Source: Fusibacter sp. A1
Lineage (GTDB): Bacteria > Bacillota > Clostridia > Peptostreptococcales > Acidaminobacteraceae
Length of the DNA: 64,000 nucleotides
Direction: 5' to 3'
NCBI RefSeq assembly: GCF_004125825.1
Contig: NZ_QQWI01000001.1
Span: 248,001-312,000, forward strand
A program made the translations under genes and the position numbers. Positions 34,797 to 43,498 of this stretch are shown in pieces. The notes below the pieces were generated by a model that had not been told where the DNA came from, did no database searches, and was given only the letters and a program-made list of their open reading frames with translations. Each line of letters begins with the position of its first letter. Position 1 is the first letter of the stretch.

Positions 34797-34838
34797 AAAA
34801 ACAGTTAACCCATGCCTTTTGCATTTGTTAACTGTTTT
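34797..34838 (-). terminator. Intrinsic terminator of the alpha/beta hydrolase operon
   Basis: A 12-bp perfect stem AAAACAGTTAAC / GTTAACTGTTTT with a T run on the minus strand, about 57 bases past the hydrolase stop. Confidence 0.85.
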
Positions 34839-34894
34839 ACTTTTAGTTCTATTATTCTAGTCATTCAGAACACACCGATGCTAGGTGAATATAC

Positions 34895-35641
34895 TTATAT
34901 GTGCCTGTGCAGCCAATCACAAGTCAAATCAATCACTTGCCCCCACTCATCACGCAAGCCATGCCGCCCGTTTTTAATAACTTTTAGCTTTGAGTTCTCT
35001 GGAAGTTTTTCTAATGCTTTCCTAGAGTGTTTCAGTAAAAGCAGCTCTTCCTCATCTTCAGGATGATCTCCGTGAATTATCAGTACTGGGCATTTTAGAT
35101 CACGCAACAAGTCTTCTTGATTCACTTCTTCAAAATCCAATAAGGTCTGCCTTGAAATCTTGTGTTTTCTACTTGTCTTATCAAGAAAACACCCTACTTC
35201 AGTTAACTCTTTCAACTCATCTTTTGTGTAGTAGTCCGACCAGTCGTAAACCATCTTGTCTGTTAACGCTCCCACAAGAATCATGGTTTTCACTTCATCC
35301 CTGTAATTCTTAAGGCACGCCAGTGTACCAAAACTGTTGCCAAAGAGAACAAGGTTCTTATAGCCGCTTTTTAGGGCAAATGTAATAACCGACTCCATGT
35401 CATTGGCTTGATTCAATGAGGTCAACTCATCATCATCACTCTCGCCAGATCCACTAAAATCAAAGACCAAACTGTCGAAACCTTGTTTTAGAAGTGCTTC
35501 AGCTAACGTATCAAAGCGTCCATTAGAAGATTTGTCATTGGTGAATCCATGTGCCATGATTACAATCGATTCGGACTCACACGAATAATGACTGCCGATG
35601 ATCGTTAATCCCTTTTGATTGATAATCTTTACCTTTTCCAT
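34895..35641 (-). CDS. Alpha/beta hydrolase (serine esterase-like)
   Basis: 248 residues, no signal peptide. The catalytic triad can be placed: the nucleophile elbow LFGNSFGTLA, Asp in IIHGDHPED and His in KNGRHGLRDEW; the oxyanion region is IMAHGFTNDKSS. Similar to small cytoplasmic esterases and acyl hydrolases. It is last in a probable four-gene operon (kinase, methyltransferase, Rieske oxygenase, hydrolase) with 40 bases to the Rieske gene, so it may act on the same small molecule. Substrate unknown. Confidence 0.85.
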   Translation of the reverse strand: MEKVKIINQKGLTIIGSHYSCESESIVIMAHGFTNDKSSNGRFDTLAEALLKQGFDSLVFDFSGSGESDDDELTSLNQANDMESVITFALKSGYKNLVLFGNSFGTLACLKNYRDEVKTMILVGALTDKMVYDWSDYYTKDELKELTEVGCFLDKTSRKHKISRQTLLDFEEVNQEDLLRDLKCPVLIIHGDHPEDEEELLLLKHSRKALEKLPENSKLKVIKNGRHGLRDEWGQVIDLTCDWLHRHI

Positions 35642-35681
35642 CTTATTCCCTTTGGTTTCATAGTGTAAAAAAGCTTCTCAT

Positions 35682-36641
35682 TTAACCCTTTTCAAGACGC
35701 TTCCTAAATTCAATAATCGGTAAATCGCCTGGGATTAATTTTTCATCCATCCTAAGCGATGATTTTTTTGGGCGTTGTGTTAATACCACATCCCTGTCCT
35801 GATGTAGAATTTTTTTATTGTAGATATTGCTCAGACTCGCCATTGCCTTCCCCAAAACGGGCACCGGCAGGAATTTCTGATAAAATCTTAGATAGATTTT
35901 AGTATGAGTGTCATCAATCGGTACAAAAGCCGCAAAGACCTTTACCTTCTCTGCGATATGGTTGAGCCATAAGTTGGGAACCTGAAACTGTAACCTGAAG
36001 AGTGATTCGTAGTTCTTGATTTCATCGGCACCTAGTGCGATTGTTTTTCCATCATCCAAACTGCTACTGACATAGATCGTCATTAAGTCCTCTTGCCATT
36101 TTACGACAGGACCATTCACAATGGTTCTCCCACCACGCCCAATCGTTGTCGCGTGAACAAAGGGCACATGGACCACATCGAGTTGGTTTTCGATAGACCT
36201 TGTAAAATCCACATCCCAGACTTCTGAAAACGTCTTATACACAAAGCCTTCTTTTATCTCTTCAAACATTGGCAGGTCAGGAAGGTTATCCTCTGCATAC
36301 GCTCCATACCAAAGCCAAATAAAGCCATTAGCTTCTCTTATGGGGTAAGCATTCACCTTGTATCGTTCTGCTACACTGGAGGCTTTTCCGTTTGCAGGAA
36401 TCAGCGTCACTTTGCCAGACTTGTCATATTCGAAACCGTGAAATGGACAGGCAATTTTATCCTCGTTCACACAGCCGAGTGCCAAGCTCGCCCCCCGGTG
36501 ACAACACTGGTCAAAGATACATGACACATCACCACGACTATTTCTCCATAAAACAAGCTTCTCGCCCATTCTAGTCACGCCAATAGGCTTTGATTTTACT
36601 TCATGGCTTTCAAGTATCGCATACCACTGATTTTTAAACAT
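35682..36641 (-). CDS. Rieske non-haem iron oxygenase
   Basis: 319 residues. The N-terminal Rieske domain has both ligand pairs: CCHRG (Cys-x-His) and CPFHG (Cys-x2-His), spaced as usual. The catalytic domain has the mononuclear iron region ENQLDVVHVPFVH with the bridging Asp and two His. The order and length match the single-component family of ring-hydroxylating or O-demethylating oxygenases (VanA-like). Such enzymes use O2 and a reductase partner; none is adjacent. That is unusual in a genome that otherwise looks anaerobic. GGGAGG precedes the ATG. Confidence 0.85.
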   Translation of the reverse strand: MFKNQWYAILESHEVKSKPIGVTRMGEKLVLWRNSRGDVSCIFDQCCHRGASLALGCVNEDKIACPFHGFEYDKSGKVTLIPANGKASSVAERYKVNAYPIREANGFIWLWYGAYAEDNLPDLPMFEEIKEGFVYKTFSEVWDVDFTRSIENQLDVVHVPFVHATTIGRGGRTIVNGPVVKWQEDLMTIYVSSSLDDGKTIALGADEIKNYESLFRLQFQVPNLWLNHIAEKVKVFAAFVPIDDTHTKIYLRFYQKFLPVPVLGKAMASLSNIYNKKILHQDRDVVLTQRPKKSSLRMDEKLIPGDLPIIEFRKRLEKG

Positions 36642-36658
36642 TGATTCCTCCCAACTAG

Positions 36659-37597
36659 CTAATACACCTCTGTCTCGAGTCGCATCATCAACATCCCATG
36701 CACACTGTCTACTCTTATTGAATAATCAAGTTTGTAACCTATCGATGAGAACAAGTTCGAAAACTCTTCTAAAGTCCTTTGTTTACCACCTCTGCACTCG
36801 ACTGATAATCTAAGGCCGTGCATGACAGCTTCTTTGGGTTCAAACTCATTGATCAGAATATCTTCAATAATGATAAACTTTGTCTTTGCTCCTAAATAAC
36901 CTTTGCAGCTATTTAGAATACGAACACATTTCTCATCATCAAAATCATGCAGTAAATTCATCAGGATCACATAATCATAAATTTCACAGGGCAACTCTAA
37001 ATCAAAGATATCCCCTTCAATAAAGGTCATGTCCACCTCGTTAAGGCGCTTATACTCATTACCAACCTTACAAGGAATTTCAGTATCGACAATGGTGTAA
37101 GAGCAGTCTTCATACTGCTCAACCAGAGCCGTTCCTAAACCGCCGCTATTTCCACCTAATTCAAGTACTTTCTTATTGCTTAAATCAATATGTTCACTTA
37201 TCCTAGTGCCTGTTTTGCGCGTGATCGGAAAGTTGCACTTGGAGTAGATTTCGTATTCCGCGTTACTAAGATCATTAAAAAAGAACTGCGATCTGTTAAG
37301 CGCTTTATCGTAGAAAGCATCAAAGTGATGTTTTTGATTTCTGCTTTGGATATTCTCAAGAATTTGCTTGTGTTTTTCACTTTGCTCATCAGTCAATAGA
37401 TAGCTGCCAGTCTTGTGATCGATCATTCGGCTTACAACCAAGATTCTCATCATGGCTTTTATAACACTTGCTGTCATTCCCAGCTTTTTAACGGTTGGAT
37501 CGTCTAGCGTGATAGTTAACGGTCCTTCCGCGTTACTGTTGATCATGCTAAAAAAGTAAACAGCTTCGTTCAGTTCCATAAAGGTGTCATTGTACAT
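36659..37597 (-). CDS. SAM-dependent O-methyltransferase-like protein
   Basis: 312 residues with the layout of acetylserotonin-type O-methyltransferases: an N-terminal helical, winged-helix-like dimerisation domain (about 1-110) and a Rossmann domain with motif I VLELGGNSGGLGTAL, acidic residue in YTIVDTE, and the later motif YDYVILMNLLHDFDDEK. C-terminal GLRLSVECRGGKQRTLEEF is typical for the group, with Cys/Arg where plant enzymes have other residues. It lies 17 bases upstream of the Rieske gene, so the two probably modify the same compound. Confidence 0.8.
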   Translation of the reverse strand: MYNDTFMELNEAVYFFSMINSNAEGPLTITLDDPTVKKLGMTASVIKAMMRILVVSRMIDHKTGSYLLTDEQSEKHKQILENIQSRNQKHHFDAFYDKALNRSQFFFNDLSNAEYEIYSKCNFPITRKTGTRISEHIDLSNKKVLELGGNSGGLGTALVEQYEDCSYTIVDTEIPCKVGNEYKRLNEVDMTFIEGDIFDLELPCEIYDYVILMNLLHDFDDEKCVRILNSCKGYLGAKTKFIIIEDILINEFEPKEAVMHGLRLSVECRGGKQRTLEEFSNLFSSIGYKLDYSIRVDSVHGMLMMRLETEVY

Positions 37598-37679
37598 AGT
37601 TGTCAGCTCCTTGCCGCTTCTAATCGTCCATGCTTCTTAAGTTGCTTCGCTTTAAAAGCGTACTTCTATACTTTTTTCA

Positions 37680-38600
37680 TCACACACTTTTAGATTTGAT
37701 CAAATTCAGTATGTAATCACAATTCTCGATGCCTTCGCTGATCCCCTCTTCGTCAAGATTGACATCCTCATAGTACCAAGAGGTGCTAAGAACCAGATCA
37801 ATATAAAAGGACTTCAAGATAAGACTCTTACTAAGATGCAAGGCTTGTGAGAAGGTGTCGATCATCAGTGTCAGCACCTCGTCGTGCCCTTCACTTTTCA
37901 CATCAAATTGATTGTTCATATAACGGCCGACTTCAAGGCTGTAATACCCGATGACGCCTTTAGGATCAATGACATGCCACTCCCCGTCATGATTGATGAT
38001 ATTGCCGTGGTGCAGGTCGCCATGAAGCAGTTTGATCGGATTATTGTCTACATCCAAGTCATCATAGACTCTTTCCGCAGCCTCCATATGCTTAAACCAC
38101 TTGTGGTCAGCACTGTACTTTCCACGTATAAATGTGAATATCCTAGCCAGCCACTGCCTATGCTCGGGATAAATCTCCTTATTGATCTTATCTGTAGGAA
38201 CAGCTTTTATAATGGGCGTTGCAATCTCAAGCATGATCTTAGGATCCTTAAGCGACCATAGTTCATCCCCAGGGGTAAACCGTTTGATAAGCATCGCGCC
38301 AAGCGCTTCGTCTACGGCGTGAACATGGCACATGTATTCCTGATTCAAATCCTTTAGGGCATGTCTTTCGATCGCTGATTCGGCATCCGGAAGACCAATC
38401 TTAAGCACGACATCACCGTAAAGCCTGGATACGGCTGTACAAACATAGTTATAGGATAGATTTGCTACTGGGCTAACCTCGTTCAGCAACCAGTTTTTTT
38501 GACAGGTTTCGATAATCGCAGGAATCTCTTCAAACCACTTGATCGCTTTCTCACCCATGAAATCAATCAAGTCTTTTTTATACCTTTCATCGATTTGCAT
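37680..38600 (-). CDS. APH(6)-like small-molecule phosphotransferase
   Basis: 306 residues of the aminoglycoside/hydroxyurea antibiotic kinase family. The catalytic loop is KLLHGDLHHGNIIN, followed by the DFG-equivalent WHVIDPKGVIG, which is diagnostic for APH(6)-type (streptomycin 6-phosphotransferase-like) enzymes. N-terminal nucleotide-binding Lys in VVLKIGLPDAES. It may inactivate an antibiotic or phosphorylate a metabolite. It is first in line with the methyltransferase (83 bases on), Rieske oxygenase and hydrolase. AAAGGAG precedes the ATG. Confidence 0.82.
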   Translation of the reverse strand: MQIDERYKKDLIDFMGEKAIKWFEEIPAIIETCQKNWLLNEVSPVANLSYNYVCTAVSRLYGDVVLKIGLPDAESAIERHALKDLNQEYMCHVHAVDEALGAMLIKRFTPGDELWSLKDPKIMLEIATPIIKAVPTDKINKEIYPEHRQWLARIFTFIRGKYSADHKWFKHMEAAERVYDDLDVDNNPIKLLHGDLHHGNIINHDGEWHVIDPKGVIGYYSLEVGRYMNNQFDVKSEGHDEVLTLMIDTFSQALHLSKSLILKSFYIDLVLSTSWYYEDVNLDEEGISEGIENCDYILNLIKSKSV

Positions 38601-38717
38601 AAATAGTCTCCTTTAGGTCTCTACTTATCGATTCTAAATAAGTTTAGAATATCTTACACTTCAGATGGGTAACATAAAAACGAGAAGCAACTACATTAGA
38701 ATGATTGGACGTGTGCA

Positions 38718-39215
38718 ATGAAATTTACCTATCCATATAAATTGTATATCCTCGGTTTACTACTGCTGTTATCCACTTTTACATATGGTATTTTTGTGCT
38801 AAATCAAATCCATCAGGAAGGATTTGTCGTATGGCCGTTTGTCTTAATACTATGCATAACATGCTTTTATTTGGCTAGGTTCTACCTGATGAAAATCCGG
38901 CTCTATAAAGACCGTCATCTGACAATCGATGAAGATCATATCTATTTCCACCTTAATCGCAAGGACATCCACATAAACGCAGATGACCTCGATGTGATTT
39001 TCTATGCCCGTCATCTGCAAAATCTAAAAATACACCATGTCATTCATTTCTTTAAACATGATGGTACCTATTTTTTCATCACTGATGAAATCAATCACTT
39101 CAAGCAGTTAAAATCAGAAGTGAGCAGCAAATATCCCCACCATTACTATGAAGCCAGTCATCTCATAAAGGGCTTTCAGAGCATAACCAAAGGATTGCTC
39201 TTCACATATAGATAA
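38718..39215 (+). CDS. Hypothetical membrane protein with two N-terminal helices
   Basis: 165 residues. Two hydrophobic helices (about 10-28 and 38-58), then a soluble cytoplasmic-type domain rich in His and Asp (HLTIDEDHIYFHLNRKD, then HHVIHFFKHDGTYFF) with the look of a PH-like membrane-associated domain. No clear Shine-Dalgarno; a TAGAAT at 38697-38702 would give a very short leader. It is divergent from the APH-like gene. Function unknown. Confidence 0.55.
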   Translation: MKFTYPYKLYILGLLLLLSTFTYGIFVLNQIHQEGFVVWPFVLILCITCFYLARFYLMKIRLYKDRHLTIDEDHIYFHLNRKDIHINADDLDVIFYARHLQNLKIHHVIHFFKHDGTYFFITDEINHFKQLKSEVSSKYPHHYYEASHLIKGFQSITKGLLFTYR

Positions 39216-39288
39216 TACTGGATTTCTAACAAATCAGACCCCAGGTTTCATGACTGGTTAGCTTTTTTACACATCATGTGTTTGCAAA

Positions 39289-40317
39289 TCACCAGTCGTT
39301 CTGCTTTGCACTTTCATGGACATGTGCACCTAGTATTTCCAAGAGCAAATCCGATTTGTCCTCTTTTTCAATAACACCTATCCACTGATGACTTCTTGCA
39401 CTGTTTTTACAAACAGGCGCTTGGTGGGACTTACCCCAGATTAACATGCTGCTTTGTTTTTTCGACTGCACCTGATCCAGTGATTCGTGAACACCCATAC
39501 AAATGCTGGTTCCCCTAGTGGATTCACAATCGATCATTACGAGCAACTCATTGGAGTTGAACTCATTTTGAATATGCTTTCTTCTCTCATTTATCCACTG
39601 ATCAACCATCAAAGGATCAACACCCTTGCCGATTAAATCATCTTTATCGTAGCTTTCGTTGTAAATATCGTACGTATAGCAGTGATGAATGACAAATTTA
39701 ATTCCGCTTCTGAACGCCTGATGGTCAAATGTGTAAATCATAGGTTCCACTGTCTCATTGATTTTTATAGGGATTAGAATGGGTTTTTCCAAAACAAGAT
39801 TTTTATAATGAACCTTTTGCTGCAAACTCGGTTTTAGAAGCCTGGTCTCGTTTACTTTCAGGTGCAAATCATCCTTAATTTCAAGCTCGACCAGCTTAAG
39901 TTCGGAAACTTTATGTCGCTTAAGCAGTGCAGAGTCCGAACTTTTAACGACGGATTTGAATTGATCTGTTTGATAACCGTAATTTTTGCATGTTATGATA
40001 TCACTTTCGATTCCAAGTAATTTTACACTTTCAGGACTAAGCTTAAACCTAGTAGGTGGAGGAGAAAGCCCCATTAGCAGGTTATCTCTAACAGTTGTTT
40101 CGTCAAATGCTCCATTAGCCATCCACTTGTCATTTTTATGGTACGAAAAAGAAATTTCATGAAGCACCCTCAAATAATACTTCTTATCAGCTCTATGAAT
40201 TCCAACAAGAGAACCCTTAATGGTATTTCCATAATGTTCAAAAATAAGCTCTTGATCCATTGTGTAATCCACTTTACCAGTTGCAAAGTATTTAATCATC
40301 CTTAAGCAGTTCTTCAT
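39289..40317 (-). CDS. Hypothetical protein
   Basis: 342 residues, soluble, no recognised family. N-terminal IKYFATGKVDYTMDQELIFE, beta-rich middle (LKLVELEIKDDLHLKVNE) and a late stretch LLVMIDCESTRGTSICMGVH that could form a nucleotide-like loop but matches no motif I know. Residues SPPPTRFKLSPESVKLLG recall a short linker. AAGGGG precedes ATG 40317, which is preferred over an upstream in-frame start. It lies 47 bases after the next methyltransferase gene on the same strand. Function unknown. Confidence 0.55.
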   Translation of the reverse strand: MKNCLRMIKYFATGKVDYTMDQELIFEHYGNTIKGSLVGIHRADKKYYLRVLHEISFSYHKNDKWMANGAFDETTVRDNLLMGLSPPPTRFKLSPESVKLLGIESDIITCKNYGYQTDQFKSVVKSSDSALLKRHKVSELKLVELEIKDDLHLKVNETRLLKPSLQQKVHYKNLVLEKPILIPIKINETVEPMIYTFDHQAFRSGIKFVIHHCYTYDIYNESYDKDDLIGKGVDPLMVDQWINERRKHIQNEFNSNELLVMIDCESTRGTSICMGVHESLDQVQSKKQSSMLIWGKSHQAPVCKNSARSHQWIGVIEKEDKSDLLLEILGAHVHESAKQNDW

Positions 40318-40364
40318 AACGCCCCTTTTCTGATTTAACATGAACTTGTGATAAGCTTTATACT

Positions 40365-41246
40365 CTATTTAATGCCTCTTACCATCATCAGCAGATTCGC
40401 AGCGGTCTGCCAAGTTGATCCACCTTCTAGTGTGCGTTTTAGCAAGTTGTCATAACGTGTGTTGACAAGCGAGACCAAGCGTTCAAACTTTTCACTTTCA
40501 ATCTTTCCTTCTAAGAGTTTCTCATCGATCCTTATGCAATCAAGCACACAATTTCTTTCAATTTCGACAATGTCTATTTTATGTTCTTCGTTCGAACGGT
40601 GATCGTCTGGTATATAGGTAATCACTTCAAAATCGACTTCAATATTCCTAAAACCAGTCTTTTCAAACCACTTAGGAATTTCGGTGATCCCTAAAGGATA
40701 CTCGCAAACACCGGCTAGTTTTCCACCCTTTTGCTTTCTAATCAGTTCCCAAATGTCTTTTTCTTCAGAAGTGGTCTCGTCTTCATCATTCCTATGAATC
40801 GCCAGCTCCGGTCTTGAACTGATGACCGATAAGGTGCCACCATTTTTGAGCACGCGGTACTGCTCGTCAAAGAATTCTTTTGTAGGAACGTGTTCAATGA
40901 CTGTGTGAGAAGTGGTCAAATCAAACGTTTCATCTTTAAAAGGTAGTTTGAGAGCATCGCCTTCCACAGCGGTAATCTCCAAGTTACGTTCAAGCGATTT
41001 TTGCTTCACATACTCCACAAAATTCGAATCCCTATCAAGGGCAGTCACACGTGCGTCAGGCAGCCATTCCTTTATTCTAAAACTAAGTGACCCGGGTCCA
41101 CAACCGATCTCTAGAATGTCGGTGCCACCCTTTGCACCAATCCCTTTAAGTAGCTTGACTTTGTAAGCATGTCTAAACCTGATATTTCGTGTCTGATACA
41201 GTAGATCTGCTGTTTGAACTTGATTGGACCAGAATGTATGTTTCAT
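40365..41246 (-). CDS. Class I SAM-dependent methyltransferase
   Basis: 293 residues. Motif I is TDILEIGCGPGSLSFRI, motif II has the acidic residue in VTALDRDSNFV, then EGDALKLPFKDETFDL and SHTVIEHVP complete the Methyltransf_11 pattern. The C-terminal third is specific and unassigned. Small-molecule substrate likely but unknown. ATG 41246 with GGAGG at 7 bases is chosen over an upstream in-frame GTG/ATG. Same strand as its neighbours but with a gap of 120 bases to the HD-CHAP gene. Confidence 0.82.
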   Translation of the reverse strand: MKHTFWSNQVQTADLLYQTRNIRFRHAYKVKLLKGIGAKGGTDILEIGCGPGSLSFRIKEWLPDARVTALDRDSNFVEYVKQKSLERNLEITAVEGDALKLPFKDETFDLTTSHTVIEHVPTKEFFDEQYRVLKNGGTLSVISSRPELAIHRNDEDETTSEEKDIWELIRKQKGGKLAGVCEYPLGITEIPKWFEKTGFRNIEVDFEVITYIPDDHRSNEEHKIDIVEIERNCVLDCIRIDEKLLEGKIESEKFERLVSLVNTRYDNLLKRTLEGGSTWQTAANLLMMVRGIK

Positions 41247-41366
41247 AACAACCTCCATCTTTCACTTTAAGCCAGTTCTAAAAGTTTATCATAATTGACT
41301 CCGAAGATTTCGGATTAAATGCTTATAACAAAGTTATGCGTGACTGCGACTATCAAGAAAGGCATG

Positions 41367-42413
41367 CTAAAAGGAATACTCATAGTCATTCGCAATGCGT
41401 ATAAATCCATCGATATTACTATTGCGATCTCTTGATACAACACCGGAATAATTCTTATTGTCAACATTCCCTTCAGCGACCTGAAGAACCCTTCCATCAT
41501 AGTCCAAAACAATCCCTATGTGGTCACAAGCGGTAGCTGACATCAACTTATCATAAATAACGATATCTCCCCTTTGTGGGGTAAAGGTTTCATCTGTTGC
41601 TTCATGATAAAAATTGACGGACTTGTCCGTCGCCCAGTCCTTCCATGCGGGGCAAGCTCCGAATCGTATTTTTGATCCAATATGTTTGATCGGCAGTTCG
41701 AAGCCTGCCATTTTACAGCAGTAAAAAACAAACATCGCACACCAATTATTACAGGCGGTCTTGTAAATATTATCATCCGGCCAGTATTTGCACATATTTC
41801 TAAAATTTGTGTCAGCTGCTGTTCCAATAATATTCTCAAAAACCAGCTCTTGTGCGATGCTTGCAAGGCGATTTCTTCTATTATCCCCTGTTGCTATTTT
41901 AGGGATTGTTGCGTCTTCTAAGATTTCAAACTGGATAGGCAGCGACAACTCTTCAAGTACCATTGTCAGTCTGTTCACATGTTCTTTTTTTACCCCATGG
42001 TTTACATGATGCAAATATTTTTGAAGCAAGTCAGCATCCTTAATCAGTTCATCATACGCAGTATGGACAGCTTCCTTATCCTCATGATGAAAAATTGCAC
42101 TAAGGATCGTATGTTGCTCTTCTTGATTGAAGATTCCCATGTCTCTGATTATCGGGCGGACCGCTTCTGAACTGTTCTGGGCATGATACTTCTGAACACC
42201 TGTGCTCATTAGATAGTAATCATGAAGCATACCTATTATACTGGCCAGCTCAGGATTCAACTCTCTTTTCATCGCCAATATCGCCGCTGTCTGGGCCACG
42301 CCATATAAATGGACAGATGCACTGCGTCTGTCTTTTGTACTATCAATCGTGAGCAGCATCTCATCTACAAGTACCTGCACACTTTCCAACCTGATCTGTT
42401 TTTTTAGTTGCAT
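41367..42413 (-). CDS. HD domain fused to a CHAP amidase domain
   Basis: 348 residues with no signal peptide. Residues about 25-150 are an HD-type domain: His35, the His64-Asp65 pair in IIGMLHDYYL, His residues in IFHHED and Asp128 in IKDADLL. Residues about 205-345 are a CHAP (NlpC/P60-like) domain: Cys225 in NNWCAMFVFY, GDIVIYDK, and His298 in CDHIGIVLDYDG followed by VAEGN. CHAP domains usually cut peptidoglycan or bis-glutathionyl amides outside the cell; HD domains act on nucleotides inside. The fusion is unusual. An HD-only relative lies at 61713-62279 and a close match of the N-terminal parts is visible. Confidence 0.75.
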   Translation of the reverse strand: MQLKKQIRLESVQVLVDEMLLTIDSTKDRRSASVHLYGVAQTAAILAMKRELNPELASIIGMLHDYYLMSTGVQKYHAQNSSEAVRPIIRDMGIFNQEEQHTILSAIFHHEDKEAVHTAYDELIKDADLLQKYLHHVNHGVKKEHVNRLTMVLEELSLPIQFEILEDATIPKIATGDNRRNRLASIAQELVFENIIGTAADTNFRNMCKYWPDDNIYKTACNNWCAMFVFYCCKMAGFELPIKHIGSKIRFGACPAWKDWATDKSVNFYHEATDETFTPQRGDIVIYDKLMSATACDHIGIVLDYDGRVLQVAEGNVDNKNYSGVVSRDRNSNIDGFIRIANDYEYSF

Positions 42414-42738
42414 GATTACACCTTTCTTTGGAGTGATCTAATTCTCTACAAGCTCCTAACACCTCTCAACAGCCAAATCATGAACTTGAAGGGCAGCTTT
42501 CTTGTACCACTTCATATCTACATATTATACCAGAAAAAACCATTACAGTTAGGAGAATCTATGTTGATTTTCATGTGCGCCTACAATAACATAGGTTGGA
42601 TTCTGTTCAGCGAAACATTCGGCAGACATAATTAAAGTACAAAAAAAGCTTCTCAATATAATTAAGAAGCTTTCTATTTTGCCTACATATTCTTATGACC
42701 TCTGACCAGTCACATCATCTCCTGATCAGAGGACTTGT
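42414..42738. other. Intergenic stretch without a recognisable gene
   Basis: Between the HD-CHAP gene and the LuxR remnant. It contains the minus-strand terminator at 42645-42673 and otherwise only short open frames without ribosome binding sites. Confidence 0.4.
42645..42673 (-). terminator. Intrinsic terminator
   Basis: AAAGCTTCT / AGAAGCTTT with an 11-base loop and seven T residues on the minus strand, 66 bases beyond the LuxR-type remnant. Confidence 0.65.
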
Positions 42739-42907
42739 CTATAAGTTCGATAAAAGCTTGCCTACTACTGACTTGACACTTTCTGTATATGTTCTGAACG
42801 TGTTTTTCACTGTACTTTCCGTGATGTACAGTTCAGATGCGATTTCTTTGTTAGATTTCCCTTTTAAAACAAGTTAAGCAAGGGCTTTTTCCCTTGAAGT
42901 AAGTAAA
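42739..42907 (-). pseudogene. LuxR-type helix-turn-helix remnant
   Basis: In the minus-strand frame ending at TAG 42739-42741 one reads LTSREKALA, an in-frame stop, then VLKGKSNKEIASELYITEST and VKNTFRTY: a LuxR/GerE DNA-binding domain. The stop interrupts the first helix and everything upstream is missing. A terminator follows, so this was probably the 3' end of a regulator gene. Confidence 0.7.
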
Positions 42908-42952
42908 CTTCGTTATGTGCTTATACAGGGTGTATGCCAACGCATGCTTTTC

Positions 42953-43411
42953 CTATACTTCTAGATTCCACAAGCCCAATCGTCCTTTTACGACTTCACC
43001 TGCAGCTTCCACTTTTTCGACATTTTCAAGTATCCAAGCATATCTTCCTGGTTCAAAATTTCCAAAGAGAAGTTCGTCGCCCTCCACTTTCAGCCCATTA
43101 GATAACACAGCATGTTCGTCTGTCAGCACTTTCATTTGAACGCAGTCCACCAGATCGGCATAGGCGACCACTTTGCCAAAATCAAAGTTGTAGACAGTTT
43201 TTTTGTCCTTAGCCAGTTGAATATAATCAGGCTGGAGTATGGTTAAGTACTCAGCTATTAGACAATCTTCCTTACTTGCCTTGTTGATGTTCTTTGACGC
43301 ATGTATGGCGATTCTACCACGGAAACTGGTTTTCCATGATCGTGTTTCTATTCTTTTATTGCCTAGTGCGATCAGTGTCGCATACGGTTCCATTATTGTC
43401 AGACATTTCAT
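42953..43411 (-). CDS. ASCH-domain protein
   Basis: 152 residues. The N-terminal half has the ASCH signature: LTIMEPYATLIALGNKRIE, then RSWKTSFRGRIAIHASK, with conserved Glu, Arg and Lys lining the pocket. ASCH domains are PUA-like folds that bind RNA or modified nucleosides; some are amidohydrolases or ribonucleases. ATG 43411 is preferred: the upstream ATG at 43429 contains the GGAGG that serves this start. Single gene. Precise role unknown. Confidence 0.8.
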   Translation of the reverse strand: MKCLTIMEPYATLIALGNKRIETRSWKTSFRGRIAIHASKNINKASKEDCLIAEYLTILQPDYIQLAKDKKTVYNFDFGKVVAYADLVDCVQMKVLTDEHAVLSNGLKVEGDELLFGNFEPGRYAWILENVEKVEAAGEVVKGRLGLWNLEV

Positions 43412-43498
43412 TGAACGAGAAACCTCCATATTGGTTTAGTAAATAAGTTGCTAAACTTTAACTTAGAACGGCAGAACACTATTACAAACTCATCCCAG

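Noticed and set aside
39200..39288. Weak inverted repeat between convergent genes
   Set aside because: Pairing is imperfect and there is no T-tract, so a terminator call is not justified.
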